DNA from: Fretibacter sp964410285
GTDB lineage: Bacteria > Pseudomonadota > Alphaproteobacteria > Caulobacterales > Maricaulaceae
Assembly: GCA_964410285.1 (NCBI GenBank)
Contig: CAYPFR010000009.1
Span: forward strand, 62,001-126,000
DNA length: 64,000 nucleotides
Direction: 5' to 3'
The notes under the pieces are model-generated. The model saw nothing but the letters and a program-made list of their open reading frames with translations. It was not told where the DNA came from and ran no database searches. Positions 53,259 to 61,111 of this stretch are shown piece by piece. The position numbers were made by a program, and so were the translations under genes. Numbering within the stretch: the first letter of the stretch is position 1; every line of letters starts with the position of its first letter.

Positions 53259-53789
53259 TTATTCAATATCAAGCGTATCAGCAAATCGCGCAGTTTCGCG
53301 AACGCCTTTACGTTCAATATAATTTGATAAAAACAGGCCAACCAAAGCGATGGTCATGCCGGCCATAGTCGGAATGGTCGCCTTAAAGACACCTTCCGCC
53401 ATCAATCTGGCATTGGAACTGCCCGACAGTGCCATAACGTCAAACACGCTAATCATGCCTGTTACGGTTCCCAAAAGCCCTAAAAGAGGCGCCATAGCCA
53501 CGAGGGTTTTGATGATACCGACATTGGACGATGTTCTGGCTTTAACGCGGCCGATATATTCATCCCGAATAGCATGGGCACGCCAGCTTGAGCGGTCCGT
53601 CCGAGCATTCCATTCCGCCGCCAGACCTTTGAGCAGGCCATTATGGGCTGTGAAATAATAGGCGAGACGCTCCATGATGAACGAGAACATTACAAAAGAC
53701 AGCGCCATGATCGCAAACAACACGTAACCGCCTTGCTGGAGAAATTCCTGAACGCCGCTATACGCATTCATGGGGTTAAGATATTCCAT
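53259..53789 (-). CDS. exbB: ExbB/TolQ/MotA family proton channel (short)
   Basis: A 176-residue inner-membrane protein with three helices: GYVLFAIMALSFVMFSFIM, then the conserved LVAMAPLLGLLGTVTGMISVF and PTMAGMTIALVGLFLSNY. This is the ExbB2-like partner of the ExbD proteins. Confidence 0.93.
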   Translation of the reverse strand: MEYLNPMNAYSGVQEFLQQGGYVLFAIMALSFVMFSFIMERLAYYFTAHNGLLKGLAAEWNARTDRSSWRAHAIRDEYIGRVKARTSSNVGIIKTLVAMAPLLGLLGTVTGMISVFDVMALSGSSNARLMAEGVFKATIPTMAGMTIALVGLFLSNYIERKGVRETARFADTLDIE

Positions 53790-53872
53790 CTTTTTACCTT
53801 TGTTGAGCTGAAATCAATTTAACGGTTAAGAGGGCAATAGAGGCGGCGAGCGAGGCTCGCCGCCCAATAGTC

Positions 53873-55309
53873 CTAGACGCTGCTACCGCCAGCGCGGGAT
53901 TCAACGTGGCGAGCCACGATACCGGCTGATTGCTCTTCGAGCGTACCCTGCACGCCGCGGGCCAAAGAGGCACAGAAGCTGTGGAGGATAAGGAGCGGGA
54001 TAGCGGCCACAAGACCAAGCATAGTCGTCACGAGCGCTTCTGAAATACCGCCGGCCATCAACTGTGGATCGCCTGTTCCGTAGATCATCATCGCTTGGAA
54101 GGTCTTGATCATACCTGTAACTGTACCAAGAAGGCCAAGGAGCGGCGCAATACCGGCAGCCAGTTTCAAGAAATTAAGTCCAAATTCAAGCTTTGGAGAT
54201 TCGCGCAAGATCGCTTCGTCAAGCTTCAGCTCAACCGTATCACCATCTTTGTTGCGGCTCTCGTCATAGGCCATCATAACGCGGCCAAGCGGATTGCTCT
54301 TTGAGGCTTGCGCCTTACGCTTCTGGCTCTTAACGCCTGAGAAGGTCAAGAACAGGAAGAAGATACGGATTAACCCAAAGACAACGCCGATAATCGCGAG
54401 CCAAAGGATAATCAGACCGATAATTCCGCCGTGTCCAGTTTGGAAGGTAAACGGGTTACCGAAACGCTCAACGGCAGTTGGAACGCGCTCAAATGAGGCA
54501 AGCAAACCACCGCGCGTTGGATCAATCGGCGCAAAAACAAGTGAGCCAGCAGATGCATTTGCAACTTTCGAGGCCGCTGACGTAATCGCGCGTCCGGGCG
54601 GCTTAGGCAGCTTGGCGAGATGAATATGCGCGTCGCCGTCTTTCGCATCCCCCGAAGGCGCATTATAAGACAGGAAGTCTGCGCCCTGCGTTGTGAAGGC
54701 TACAAATGGACCTACGCGGGTGACAGACTGCGTCGTACCGTCATCGACATTGGCCACAGGCGCGTCAAATTTGGCAACCTGGCGCTGCGCTTGAATTTCC
54801 TGAAGCATCGTCTGCCAGATCGCATTAAGCTCATCCGTATTTGGAAGCGCTTTGGACTCAGAGACGCGGCCCAAAACTTCTGTCCGCGTTGGATATTCAG
54901 CCGAGATCAAAGAGTTATCAAGGATCGCTTTGAACTCGCCAGCTTTCGCGCGGGCTAGTCCAAAAACCTCACCAAAATCACCCTGAGCCGACTTAAGCTG
55001 GCTCTCAAGGCGCGTGATACGGCCCTGATTTGAGTCAAATGTGCTTTGCACGGAATTTGCTTTACGCTCAAGCGTGGCGAGCTCGCCGCGCGCCTGAGAG
55101 AGCAGAGCAGACTGCTGGTTACGGCGCTCGCGAAATTTTGCTTCGCGGGCTTGATTTTCAGCCGCTTGCTTGGCGCTGTCTTGACGTACTTTATCAAGAA
55201 GTTGACCGACAGAGCTGATTTGAGCGCTCGCCGGCATCGCCGTGAGCATGACAGCAGACCCGATAAGGGCGGCCGTCGCTTTTGTGAAATATTTCATTTT
55301 GATTTCCAT
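53873..55309 (-). CDS. TtpC-like ExbB family protein with periplasmic N-terminal extension
   Basis: A 478-residue protein: signal sequence (about 1-29), coiled coil (about 45-130), a periplasmic domain to 280, then three ExbB-type helices, with LKLAAGIAPLLGLLGTVTGMI as hallmark, near the C-terminus. This is the architecture of TtpC in Vibrio TonB2 systems, needed for energy transduction with ExbB2D2. ATG at 55297 is an alternative start. Confidence 0.88.
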   Translation of the reverse strand: MEIKMKYFTKATAALIGSAVMLTAMPASAQISSVGQLLDKVRQDSAKQAAENQAREAKFRERRNQQSALLSQARGELATLERKANSVQSTFDSNQGRITRLESQLKSAQGDFGEVFGLARAKAGEFKAILDNSLISAEYPTRTEVLGRVSESKALPNTDELNAIWQTMLQEIQAQRQVAKFDAPVANVDDGTTQSVTRVGPFVAFTTQGADFLSYNAPSGDAKDGDAHIHLAKLPKPPGRAITSAASKVANASAGSLVFAPIDPTRGGLLASFERVPTAVERFGNPFTFQTGHGGIIGLIILWLAIIGVVFGLIRIFFLFLTFSGVKSQKRKAQASKSNPLGRVMMAYDESRNKDGDTVELKLDEAILRESPKLEFGLNFLKLAAGIAPLLGLLGTVTGMIKTFQAMMIYGTGDPQLMAGGISEALVTTMLGLVAAIPLLILHSFCASLARGVQGTLEEQSAGIVARHVESRAGGSSV

Positions 55310-55320
55310 TGAATTAAACC

Positions 55321-56082
55321 CTAATTTCCAACCACGACCGGTGCGAAGACGACCTCGGGTGCCGATTCTTCTTTCGCAACGCGAATAGCTTTACGAAGCG
55401 CGAGTGCCTCGCCGCCTCCAAGCTCATCCCACGAACCCGTTTCCAAGTTATAGCGCGCAACTTCGCTCTCATCTTTGGTAATATAGAGCAAAGATGTCCG
55501 GCCAAACCGCAGGAAGTTGACCACATTGCCCGGACGCGTGGGGTGAGCCCCCTCATAGCTGTCAAGGCCTTGTCCGTAAGTCACTTCGATTTTAAATCCA
55601 TTGAGGACTTGGCGATATTGCTCTGCCGGAGACACATCAGGATCCGCCAAAACGTTCTTGATCCGCTCAACGCGCGCAAGGCGCTCGGGGAGACGGAACG
55701 GCAAATCCGACCTTATGCTATCCTCAAGGGCCGCAGCCATTTTCAGCATCATTGGCGACATGCCCTGCTTGATTTGCTCAACTGTTCCAAGCTGATTGTT
55801 CAAGCTTTCAATTTCCGCCTTTTGAGACTGCAAGTAGATGTCCTGCTGATCCACGAAAAGCGCGATATTATCTTTTTGCTGAAGAACCGCCCGGTACTCC
55901 CGGATCATAGAATCCGCTTCGTCATCCGCTTGCTCGACCCGCTGCTGAGAGGCAGCGCTGGCGGCGGTTGATGCTTTAGCAGCACTAAGAGCACTATCAA
56001 GCTGCGCATGTGCGGGAGCGGCAAAGGCCAACACCGTCGCACCTGCGAGCAGGAGGTGCTTTGTTATTGAAAAGTTCGACAT
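55321..56082 (-). CDS. DUF3450 family periplasmic protein (second copy)
   Basis: A 253-residue protein from the ATG at 56082 (AAGGA 4 bases upstream; the open frame to 56214 lacks such a site). Signal peptide (LLLAGATVLAFAAPAHA), long coiled coil (about 35-115) and a C-terminal beta region with LLYITKDESEVARY. DUF3450 proteins accompany TonB2/TtpC operons; probably a periplasmic part of the system. Confidence 0.87.
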   Translation of the reverse strand: MSNFSITKHLLLAGATVLAFAAPAHAQLDSALSAAKASTAASAASQQRVEQADDEADSMIREYRAVLQQKDNIALFVDQQDIYLQSQKAEIESLNNQLGTVEQIKQGMSPMMLKMAAALEDSIRSDLPFRLPERLARVERIKNVLADPDVSPAEQYRQVLNGFKIEVTYGQGLDSYEGAHPTRPGNVVNFLRFGRTSLLYITKDESEVARYNLETGSWDELGGGEALALRKAIRVAKEESAPEVVFAPVVVGN

Positions 56083-56231
56083 GGTTTCCTTCCAAGTTTT
56101 GTTTTCATCGTTGTATTGCCCACGATGTGTGGAACGTATGGGTGGCGGGGAATTCCGCCGTATTTGCAACCCATACGGCCTGCAAAATCTCACGAAAACA
56201 GCGGCACCCTTCACGGAACCGCTGCCTAAAA

Positions 56232-57035
56232 TCAGTTAGCTACATAGACGGGCGCGTTTACGACCGTTGGCGCCGCTTCGCCCCGCGCCGTGCGCAATCC
56301 GCGTTCAAGCTCGAGCGCTTGGCTGGCGGATAGGGCGACCCATTCTTTGGTGGCCGGGTCATAACGCAAGGCCTCGGACCCATCAAACTGCTGATAAGTC
56401 AATGAAAGCCGGCCGTAACGCAGGTAAGTTCCGTCGGTAATTTCGCCGCGAATATCACGCAGAGTTGCGCCCGCTTGCATTTTTTCTTTCAGAGAATCGC
56501 TTAGGCCGCATCCGCTGCCTTGGATATCCGCTTCGCAAGCAGCAAGGCGCGCACCGGGCGTCGTTGGATGATTCCCCCCGTAAGCCTCGAGCGTTTGGCC
56601 ATAGCCTACCTCAATATCGTAAATCCGCAGGGCGCTGCGCATTTTATCGCTTGGGCGCACGTCGGACGAAGCAATATCTTCCTTGAGCTTATCAAGGCGG
56701 GCAAGGCGCTCCCCTAACTTGAAGGGCACATCTTTTTGAATTTCAAGCTCAATGGCAGCCACCATTTTCTCAAGCATAGGCTGAACTGTCGAGATCACCT
56801 CTCTGGAGCCAGAAATCTGAGCCTGTAGACTTTCCATTTCTGCGCGCTGATTGGCCACATAGGCTTCGCGCTGCAATAGCGAGAGCTTGGCATTTTCAAT
56901 TTGGCCCAGCAAGGCAGAGTAGCGCGCTTCATTATCAGACGACTGCGCGAGAGAAGTCGCGGATATCGCGCATGCGGTGGCCGCAATTAGGCCAGCCCTA
57001 AAAATAGTCGTTATGGCGCATTTTGCTTTCACCAC
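56232..57035 (-). CDS. DUF3450 family periplasmic protein (first copy)
   Basis: A 267-residue paralogue of the next gene, first in the TonB operon. GTG start at 57035 with GGAGG 6 bases upstream. Signal peptide (about 1-30, ATSLAQS), coiled coil (35-115), then DKMRSALRIYDIEVGYGQTLEAYGG, shared with the second copy. It has an insertion with two Cys (AACEADIQGSGCG) absent from the paralogue. TTAA-N7-TTAC lies about 77 bases upstream. Confidence 0.87.
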   Translation of the reverse strand: MVKAKCAITTIFRAGLIAATACAISATSLAQSSDNEARYSALLGQIENAKLSLLQREAYVANQRAEMESLQAQISGSREVISTVQPMLEKMVAAIELEIQKDVPFKLGERLARLDKLKEDIASSDVRPSDKMRSALRIYDIEVGYGQTLEAYGGNHPTTPGARLAACEADIQGSGCGLSDSLKEKMQAGATLRDIRGEITDGTYLRYGRLSLTYQQFDGSEALRYDPATKEWVALSASQALELERGLRTARGEAAPTVVNAPVYVAN

Positions 57036-57111
57036 TCACGTCCTCCATAAATTCGGCCCGCATTGGAGCGGGCTCTTCATTCTTGCAGCGACGCTAAACG
57101 TTTATGACTCG

Positions 57112-57126
57112 TTAATCAATCGTTAC
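57112..57126 (-). promoter_or_regulatory. weak CtrA-like site upstream of TonB operon
   Basis: TTAATCAATCGTTAC, TTAA-N7-TTAC with one mismatch to the consensus, in the promoter region of the first DUF3450 gene. Confidence 0.3.
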
Positions 57127-57254
57127 TTAGTAACAAAATGTGAGTTTTTTTAAATTATTTTTGGGGAAATCTTACCGATTTTGAATGGCTGTTGGAATGG
57201 CCCCTGTGCGATGAGGGAAGCAACCTTAAGACCAACGAACCGCAGAGTGTTGAA

Positions 57255-57329
57255 TGGCTGGGGTGGGAGGGATCGAACCTCCGAATGACGATACCAAAAA
57301 CCGTTGCCTTACCACTTGGCCACACCCCA
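57255..57329 (-). tRNA. tRNA-Gln(TTG)
   Basis: Complete 75-base cloverleaf on the minus strand. Acceptor stem TGGGGTG with CACCCCA, D arm GGCCAAGTGGTAAGGC, anticodon loop with TTG, T arm GGAGGTTCGATCCCTCC, encoded CCA at 57255-57257. Sequence typical for tRNA-Gln. Confidence 0.95.
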
Positions 57330-57790
57330 GCATCAACACTGCTTTCGCGAATGTGTCGGCGTCTTAACGCCTTCATATACAGATTGCAACGGATAATTAC
57401 GGCAAAACCGCGCGCATGTTGGCGCGGGGATTATTGTGCATTTCTAGCTTCGCTTTCAGCGTCCCAAGAGAGCTGCCCCCGTGCCTGCGCCGCCGCTCTA
57501 CGACCCCCGCGCAGCTTGAGCAGGTCTAAGCCAGACAACAAAATTTATGTGTATATTAACCATGATTTTCAATTGAGCCGTTCGGGCGAGGACTCGTTTT
57601 TTCCGGCTCACGCACGCCTGCCCCCACAGCGAGCATATTTTTCTGCAAATAATTTATCGATAAACGAGAAATCACTTGCCAGCCCCTGCCTCCCGCAGGC
57701 ATAGTGATAAACAATAAATTGCTCTCGGACGCTGCTTTTGATCTCCCCAAGCCGCCGCATCCCAAGAGCCGCAACAGTAGAGATTAGAAT
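57330..57790. other. intergenic region between tRNA-Gln and sppA
   Basis: No gene supported. CCGCGC-N8-GCGCGG (57408-57427) is a GC-rich hairpin, and CCTGC-CTCCC-GCAGG lies near 57695. The sppA promoter should be here. Confidence 0.4.
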
Positions 57791-59578
57791 ATGCGTCAGT
57801 TTTTTATCACCGTTTTAGGCGTTATCGTCGGCGGGTTTATCTTCCTCTTTTTGCTCTTCCTCTTTTTTGCTGGAATCGGCGCGGCGGCAGGCGCGGCCAT
57901 GGGGGGCAGCAGCGATAGCGGCGCGGCCGAGGGTAATACGGTCCTCACCCTTGATTTACGCAAAAACCTGATCGACCATTGCGGCGGAGAATCCCTTTTT
58001 GGCGACACCTCTCCTTCGGTTGTTGACACTGTGCGCGCGCTCCACCGCGCAAAAGCAGACGACAAAATCAAAGGCCTTTTCCTGCGCACGGGCTACGGCA
58101 TGGCACCAGCCTCAGCCGAAGAAATCCGCCTTGCCCTACTCGACTTTAAAACCAGTGGGAAATTTGTTGTCGCCCATAGCCAAGGATTTGAAGCCACATC
58201 CGTCCTGCCTTACATGGCGATCACAGCCGCTGACGAAATTTGGCAACAAGACACGACCAGCTTTGCCGCTACGGGCCTAAATAGCGAAACCGGATTTTTC
58301 GGCGGGGTCTTTGAGAAATATGATGCCAAAGCCCAATTCGCCCAGTTTCATGAATATAAGAATATGGCCAATATCTACACTCAGTCGGAATTCACAGATG
58401 CGCACCGGGAGGCGACAACTAGCTATCTTGGGTCGCTATATGAAACAGCCATCACCCATATCGCAAAGGACCGCGAGAAAACAGAAGACGAGATCAAAGC
58501 ACTACTGAATGCCTCGCCACATTCCGCCGAAAAGGCCTATGAAGCAGGACTTGTCGATAAACTCGGGCACTATGTTGACGCGCGCGAGGCCGTTAAAGAG
58601 CGCGCGGGCGGCGATAAGACGAAATTTCTATCCGTAAAAAAATACGGCCCCGGGATTAATGTAATCGGGGATGTCATTGCCTTTATCGGCGGGCAAGGTC
58701 CCGTGACCATGGGCGCAAGCCAAGACGGCAGTAATCCGTTCTCTAATGGTCTGTCTATGGGCGGGGACACACTCTCCAATGCGTTTATCAAGGCGTCTAA
58801 AGATAAAAAAGTCAAAGCGATTGTCTTTCGCGTCTCCTCGCCAGGCGGTTCGGCGACCGCGTCCGATCAAATTGATAACGCGCTGCAAATCGCAAAAGCG
58901 GCCGATAAACCCGTCGTCATCAGCATGGGCCAATATGCGGCCTCGGGCGGATATTATGTTGCCGCCAATGCGGATAAAATTGTCGCCATGCCTACCACGA
59001 TCACAGGCTCAATTGGCGTGGTTGGCGGCAAGGTGGCCTTGCGCGACACTTATGCCAAGGTCGGCTATAACGTTGAGGGTATTAGCATCGGCGGACCGAT
59101 GGCCAATGCCTATTCGGGCGATGAACCTTGGACACAGGAACAATTTAAAATGTTCCGCGACCAGATGGAGGACGTGTATGTTGATTTTACAGAACTCGTC
59201 GCGCAGGGCCGCGATATTCCAATTGAGCGCGTAAGAGAGATCGCAAAAGGCCGCGTCTGGACAGGCGCGCAGGCCAAAGAGCTTGGCCTTGTCGATGAAC
59301 TTGGCGGAGTTATGAAAGCCATAGAAGTTGCGCGCGAGCTTGGCGGGATTGAGGCGGATGCCAAGATTAACCTACGTATATTCCCGCGCCCCAAAACACG
59401 CTCTCAGCAATTTGAAGAACTCTTTAACGTGAGTACCGACGCAGCCAAAGAAATTCAGGCCCTTCGCCAGATTACTGCCCTGCCCGAGGTTCAGGCCGCG
59501 CTCAAAGCCCGCGCCAAAGCCGACGCCCTCTCGCGCGGTGAGTTGATGCTCGAAGCCGACATCGGTGAAGTGAAATAG
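57791..59578 (+). CDS. sppA: signal peptide peptidase SppA, 67K type
   Basis: A 595-residue membrane-bound Ser/Lys protease that degrades cleaved signal peptides. One N-terminal helix (about 5-33: VLGVIVGGFIFLFLLFLFFAG), then two tandem S49 domains. The catalytic Lys190 (HEYKNMANIY) is in the first domain and the nucleophile Ser385 (QYAASGGYY) in the second, the layout of the double-length E. coli-type enzyme. The length agrees with that class. Confidence 0.93.
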   Translation: MRQFFITVLGVIVGGFIFLFLLFLFFAGIGAAAGAAMGGSSDSGAAEGNTVLTLDLRKNLIDHCGGESLFGDTSPSVVDTVRALHRAKADDKIKGLFLRTGYGMAPASAEEIRLALLDFKTSGKFVVAHSQGFEATSVLPYMAITAADEIWQQDTTSFAATGLNSETGFFGGVFEKYDAKAQFAQFHEYKNMANIYTQSEFTDAHREATTSYLGSLYETAITHIAKDREKTEDEIKALLNASPHSAEKAYEAGLVDKLGHYVDAREAVKERAGGDKTKFLSVKKYGPGINVIGDVIAFIGGQGPVTMGASQDGSNPFSNGLSMGGDTLSNAFIKASKDKKVKAIVFRVSSPGGSATASDQIDNALQIAKAADKPVVISMGQYAASGGYYVAANADKIVAMPTTITGSIGVVGGKVALRDTYAKVGYNVEGISIGGPMANAYSGDEPWTQEQFKMFRDQMEDVYVDFTELVAQGRDIPIERVREIAKGRVWTGAQAKELGLVDELGGVMKAIEVARELGGIEADAKINLRIFPRPKTRSQQFEELFNVSTDAAKEIQALRQITALPEVQAALKARAKADALSRGELMLEADIGEVK

Positions 59579-59608
59579 AGGCCAGCCTCCATCAGGGCTA
59601 TATATTGA

Positions 59609-59630
59609 TACGGGCGGTTTAAGCCGCCCG
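59609..59630 (-). terminator. hairpin between sppA and GH5 gene
   Basis: CGGGCGG-TTTAAG-CCGCCCG lies between the converging genes sppA and the GH5 lipoprotein. There is no long T run on either side, so it may be a weak shared terminator. Confidence 0.5.
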
Positions 59631-59635
59631 TCGTT

Positions 59636-60913
59636 TCACTCCCTCACCTTTTTATTTTCTTCAAGCCGCCGACTAATCGGTTTGAAGAGTGCCGTATTAG
59701 AACGCGGTAATTCATCTAGGCGGTTTTGACTGGATAATTTCCAAAACGCGTCTGCTGTCACCCCCATTGATGTGAGGCTTGGACGATCACCGCCAAGTTC
59801 GTAATCCATACCGCCCCAATTATGAGAACGGAAGGTATAGAAAGCCCAATGTATATTAGCCGCATCGGCGGCAGTTAAAACATCTTCCATATACTCAGGA
59901 CACCATGTCAAATATCGGTGGCATCCGAATTCGCTCATGACGACACGAGAACGCGCAATTCCTTTTTTTTCCGCCCAGTCCAAAGGTTGTCGTATAGTTT
60001 TCGCGACACGTTCAAAATCCCATATTTCTGTTTGCCCCCAAATCTTCATTTCTCCCGGATAGACAAGTTTTGATCCGTGACGAATATTCCATACGCTGGT
60101 AGCGGCCCAAGGCTTATACATATGAAAGGCATAAAGGATGTTTTCATCCTCTATGGCCTCAGGAAAATAACTAAACCCCTCGGGATTACCAAAAAAGCCT
60201 CCGTCGAGCATAATAGGCGTTTGGGTATCTATGCGGCGAATTGCAGTGACAAGTTGATTATAAAATGCGGGAAGGTCGCGCGCCGTACCTTTTTGCTTTT
60301 CGTACCATAGGATGTTCTGAGCGGTGGTCCCGCTTTCGTAAGCTGTGGGGCGCTCCGGTGTCGGCTCATTTATAAGGTTATAAGCCGCGACAGCCGGATC
60401 ATCTTTAAAGGCATTTGCCAAATCGCTCCAAAATTCAGCAGACTGCGTCCAGAATTTTTTATCAGAGTACAAACGGTCGTCAATTTCATCATTATTATGC
60501 TGAGTCCAAATCGCGCCCGGCAACGTCAGCGGCGTTAAAACCACCTTAAGGCCGCTTGCTTTGGCGCGGGCCACCACTTTCTTCAATAGGGCAAGATCCT
60601 CTTGAACCAGAGATTTGTAATTTGAGGGATCATTCATCAAAAACGCCCCGCCCGAAGCACTCTCCCATTTCGTCCAACTTATGCGCACCCATTCCCCGCC
60701 ATACTCCGCGAAGGCGTCAAAATATTGCTGCGATGGAGGTTTGTTATTAAAGCTGTTTGTCCCCATTCTTTGTTTCGCATCCCAATAATCCATTGTTGAA
60801 TTTGGTGCCGTTTCTTCAGTCGATTGCGGCGGCGGCTCAGATTTGGCGCAAGCCACGAAAAGGCAAATGAGTAACGCGGAGAAAATTATCGCTAAGCCCC
60901 GTAATCCTTGCAT
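59636..60913 (-). CDS. GH5-like glycoside hydrolase, lipoprotein
   Basis: A 425-residue secreted enzyme with a lipoprotein signal (LLICLFVACAKSE, Cys at about 23). (beta/alpha)8 cellulase-like fold with the acid Glu in LINEPTPE (about 165) and the nucleophile Glu in VMSEFGCHRY (about 330). Probably acts on a beta-glucan or related polymer at the cell surface; specificity cannot be read. It stands alone and is not linked to the polysaccharide cluster. Confidence 0.82.
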   Translation of the reverse strand: MQGLRGLAIIFSALLICLFVACAKSEPPPQSTEETAPNSTMDYWDAKQRMGTNSFNNKPPSQQYFDAFAEYGGEWVRISWTKWESASGGAFLMNDPSNYKSLVQEDLALLKKVVARAKASGLKVVLTPLTLPGAIWTQHNNDEIDDRLYSDKKFWTQSAEFWSDLANAFKDDPAVAAYNLINEPTPERPTAYESGTTAQNILWYEKQKGTARDLPAFYNQLVTAIRRIDTQTPIMLDGGFFGNPEGFSYFPEAIEDENILYAFHMYKPWAATSVWNIRHGSKLVYPGEMKIWGQTEIWDFERVAKTIRQPLDWAEKKGIARSRVVMSEFGCHRYLTWCPEYMEDVLTAADAANIHWAFYTFRSHNWGGMDYELGGDRPSLTSMGVTADAFWKLSSQNRLDELPRSNTALFKPISRRLEENKKVRE

Positions 60914-61033
60914 ATTGCATTCACCCTATTTCATCGATGAGACTATGCGGAGCGGGGAATAAAGCAAATTACGAAACCCCCATGCGGCCTTCACATTAAA
61001 TCTGATGCGTCATCACAAAGCCTCGTCCCACCC

Positions 61034-61066
61034 AAAAAAAAACCGCCCTTGTTTCCAAGAGCGGCT
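61034..61066 (-). terminator. rpoC terminator
   Basis: On the minus strand a stem of 8 bp (one G-U) with a 6-base loop (61043-61050 with 61057-61064) is followed by nine U (A run 61034-61042), about 45 bases after the rpoC stop. Confidence 0.88.
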
Positions 61067-61111
61067 TTGAATTTATGGCCCGTCATTTGGCGGAGCGGAT
61101 TTTTTAACCGC

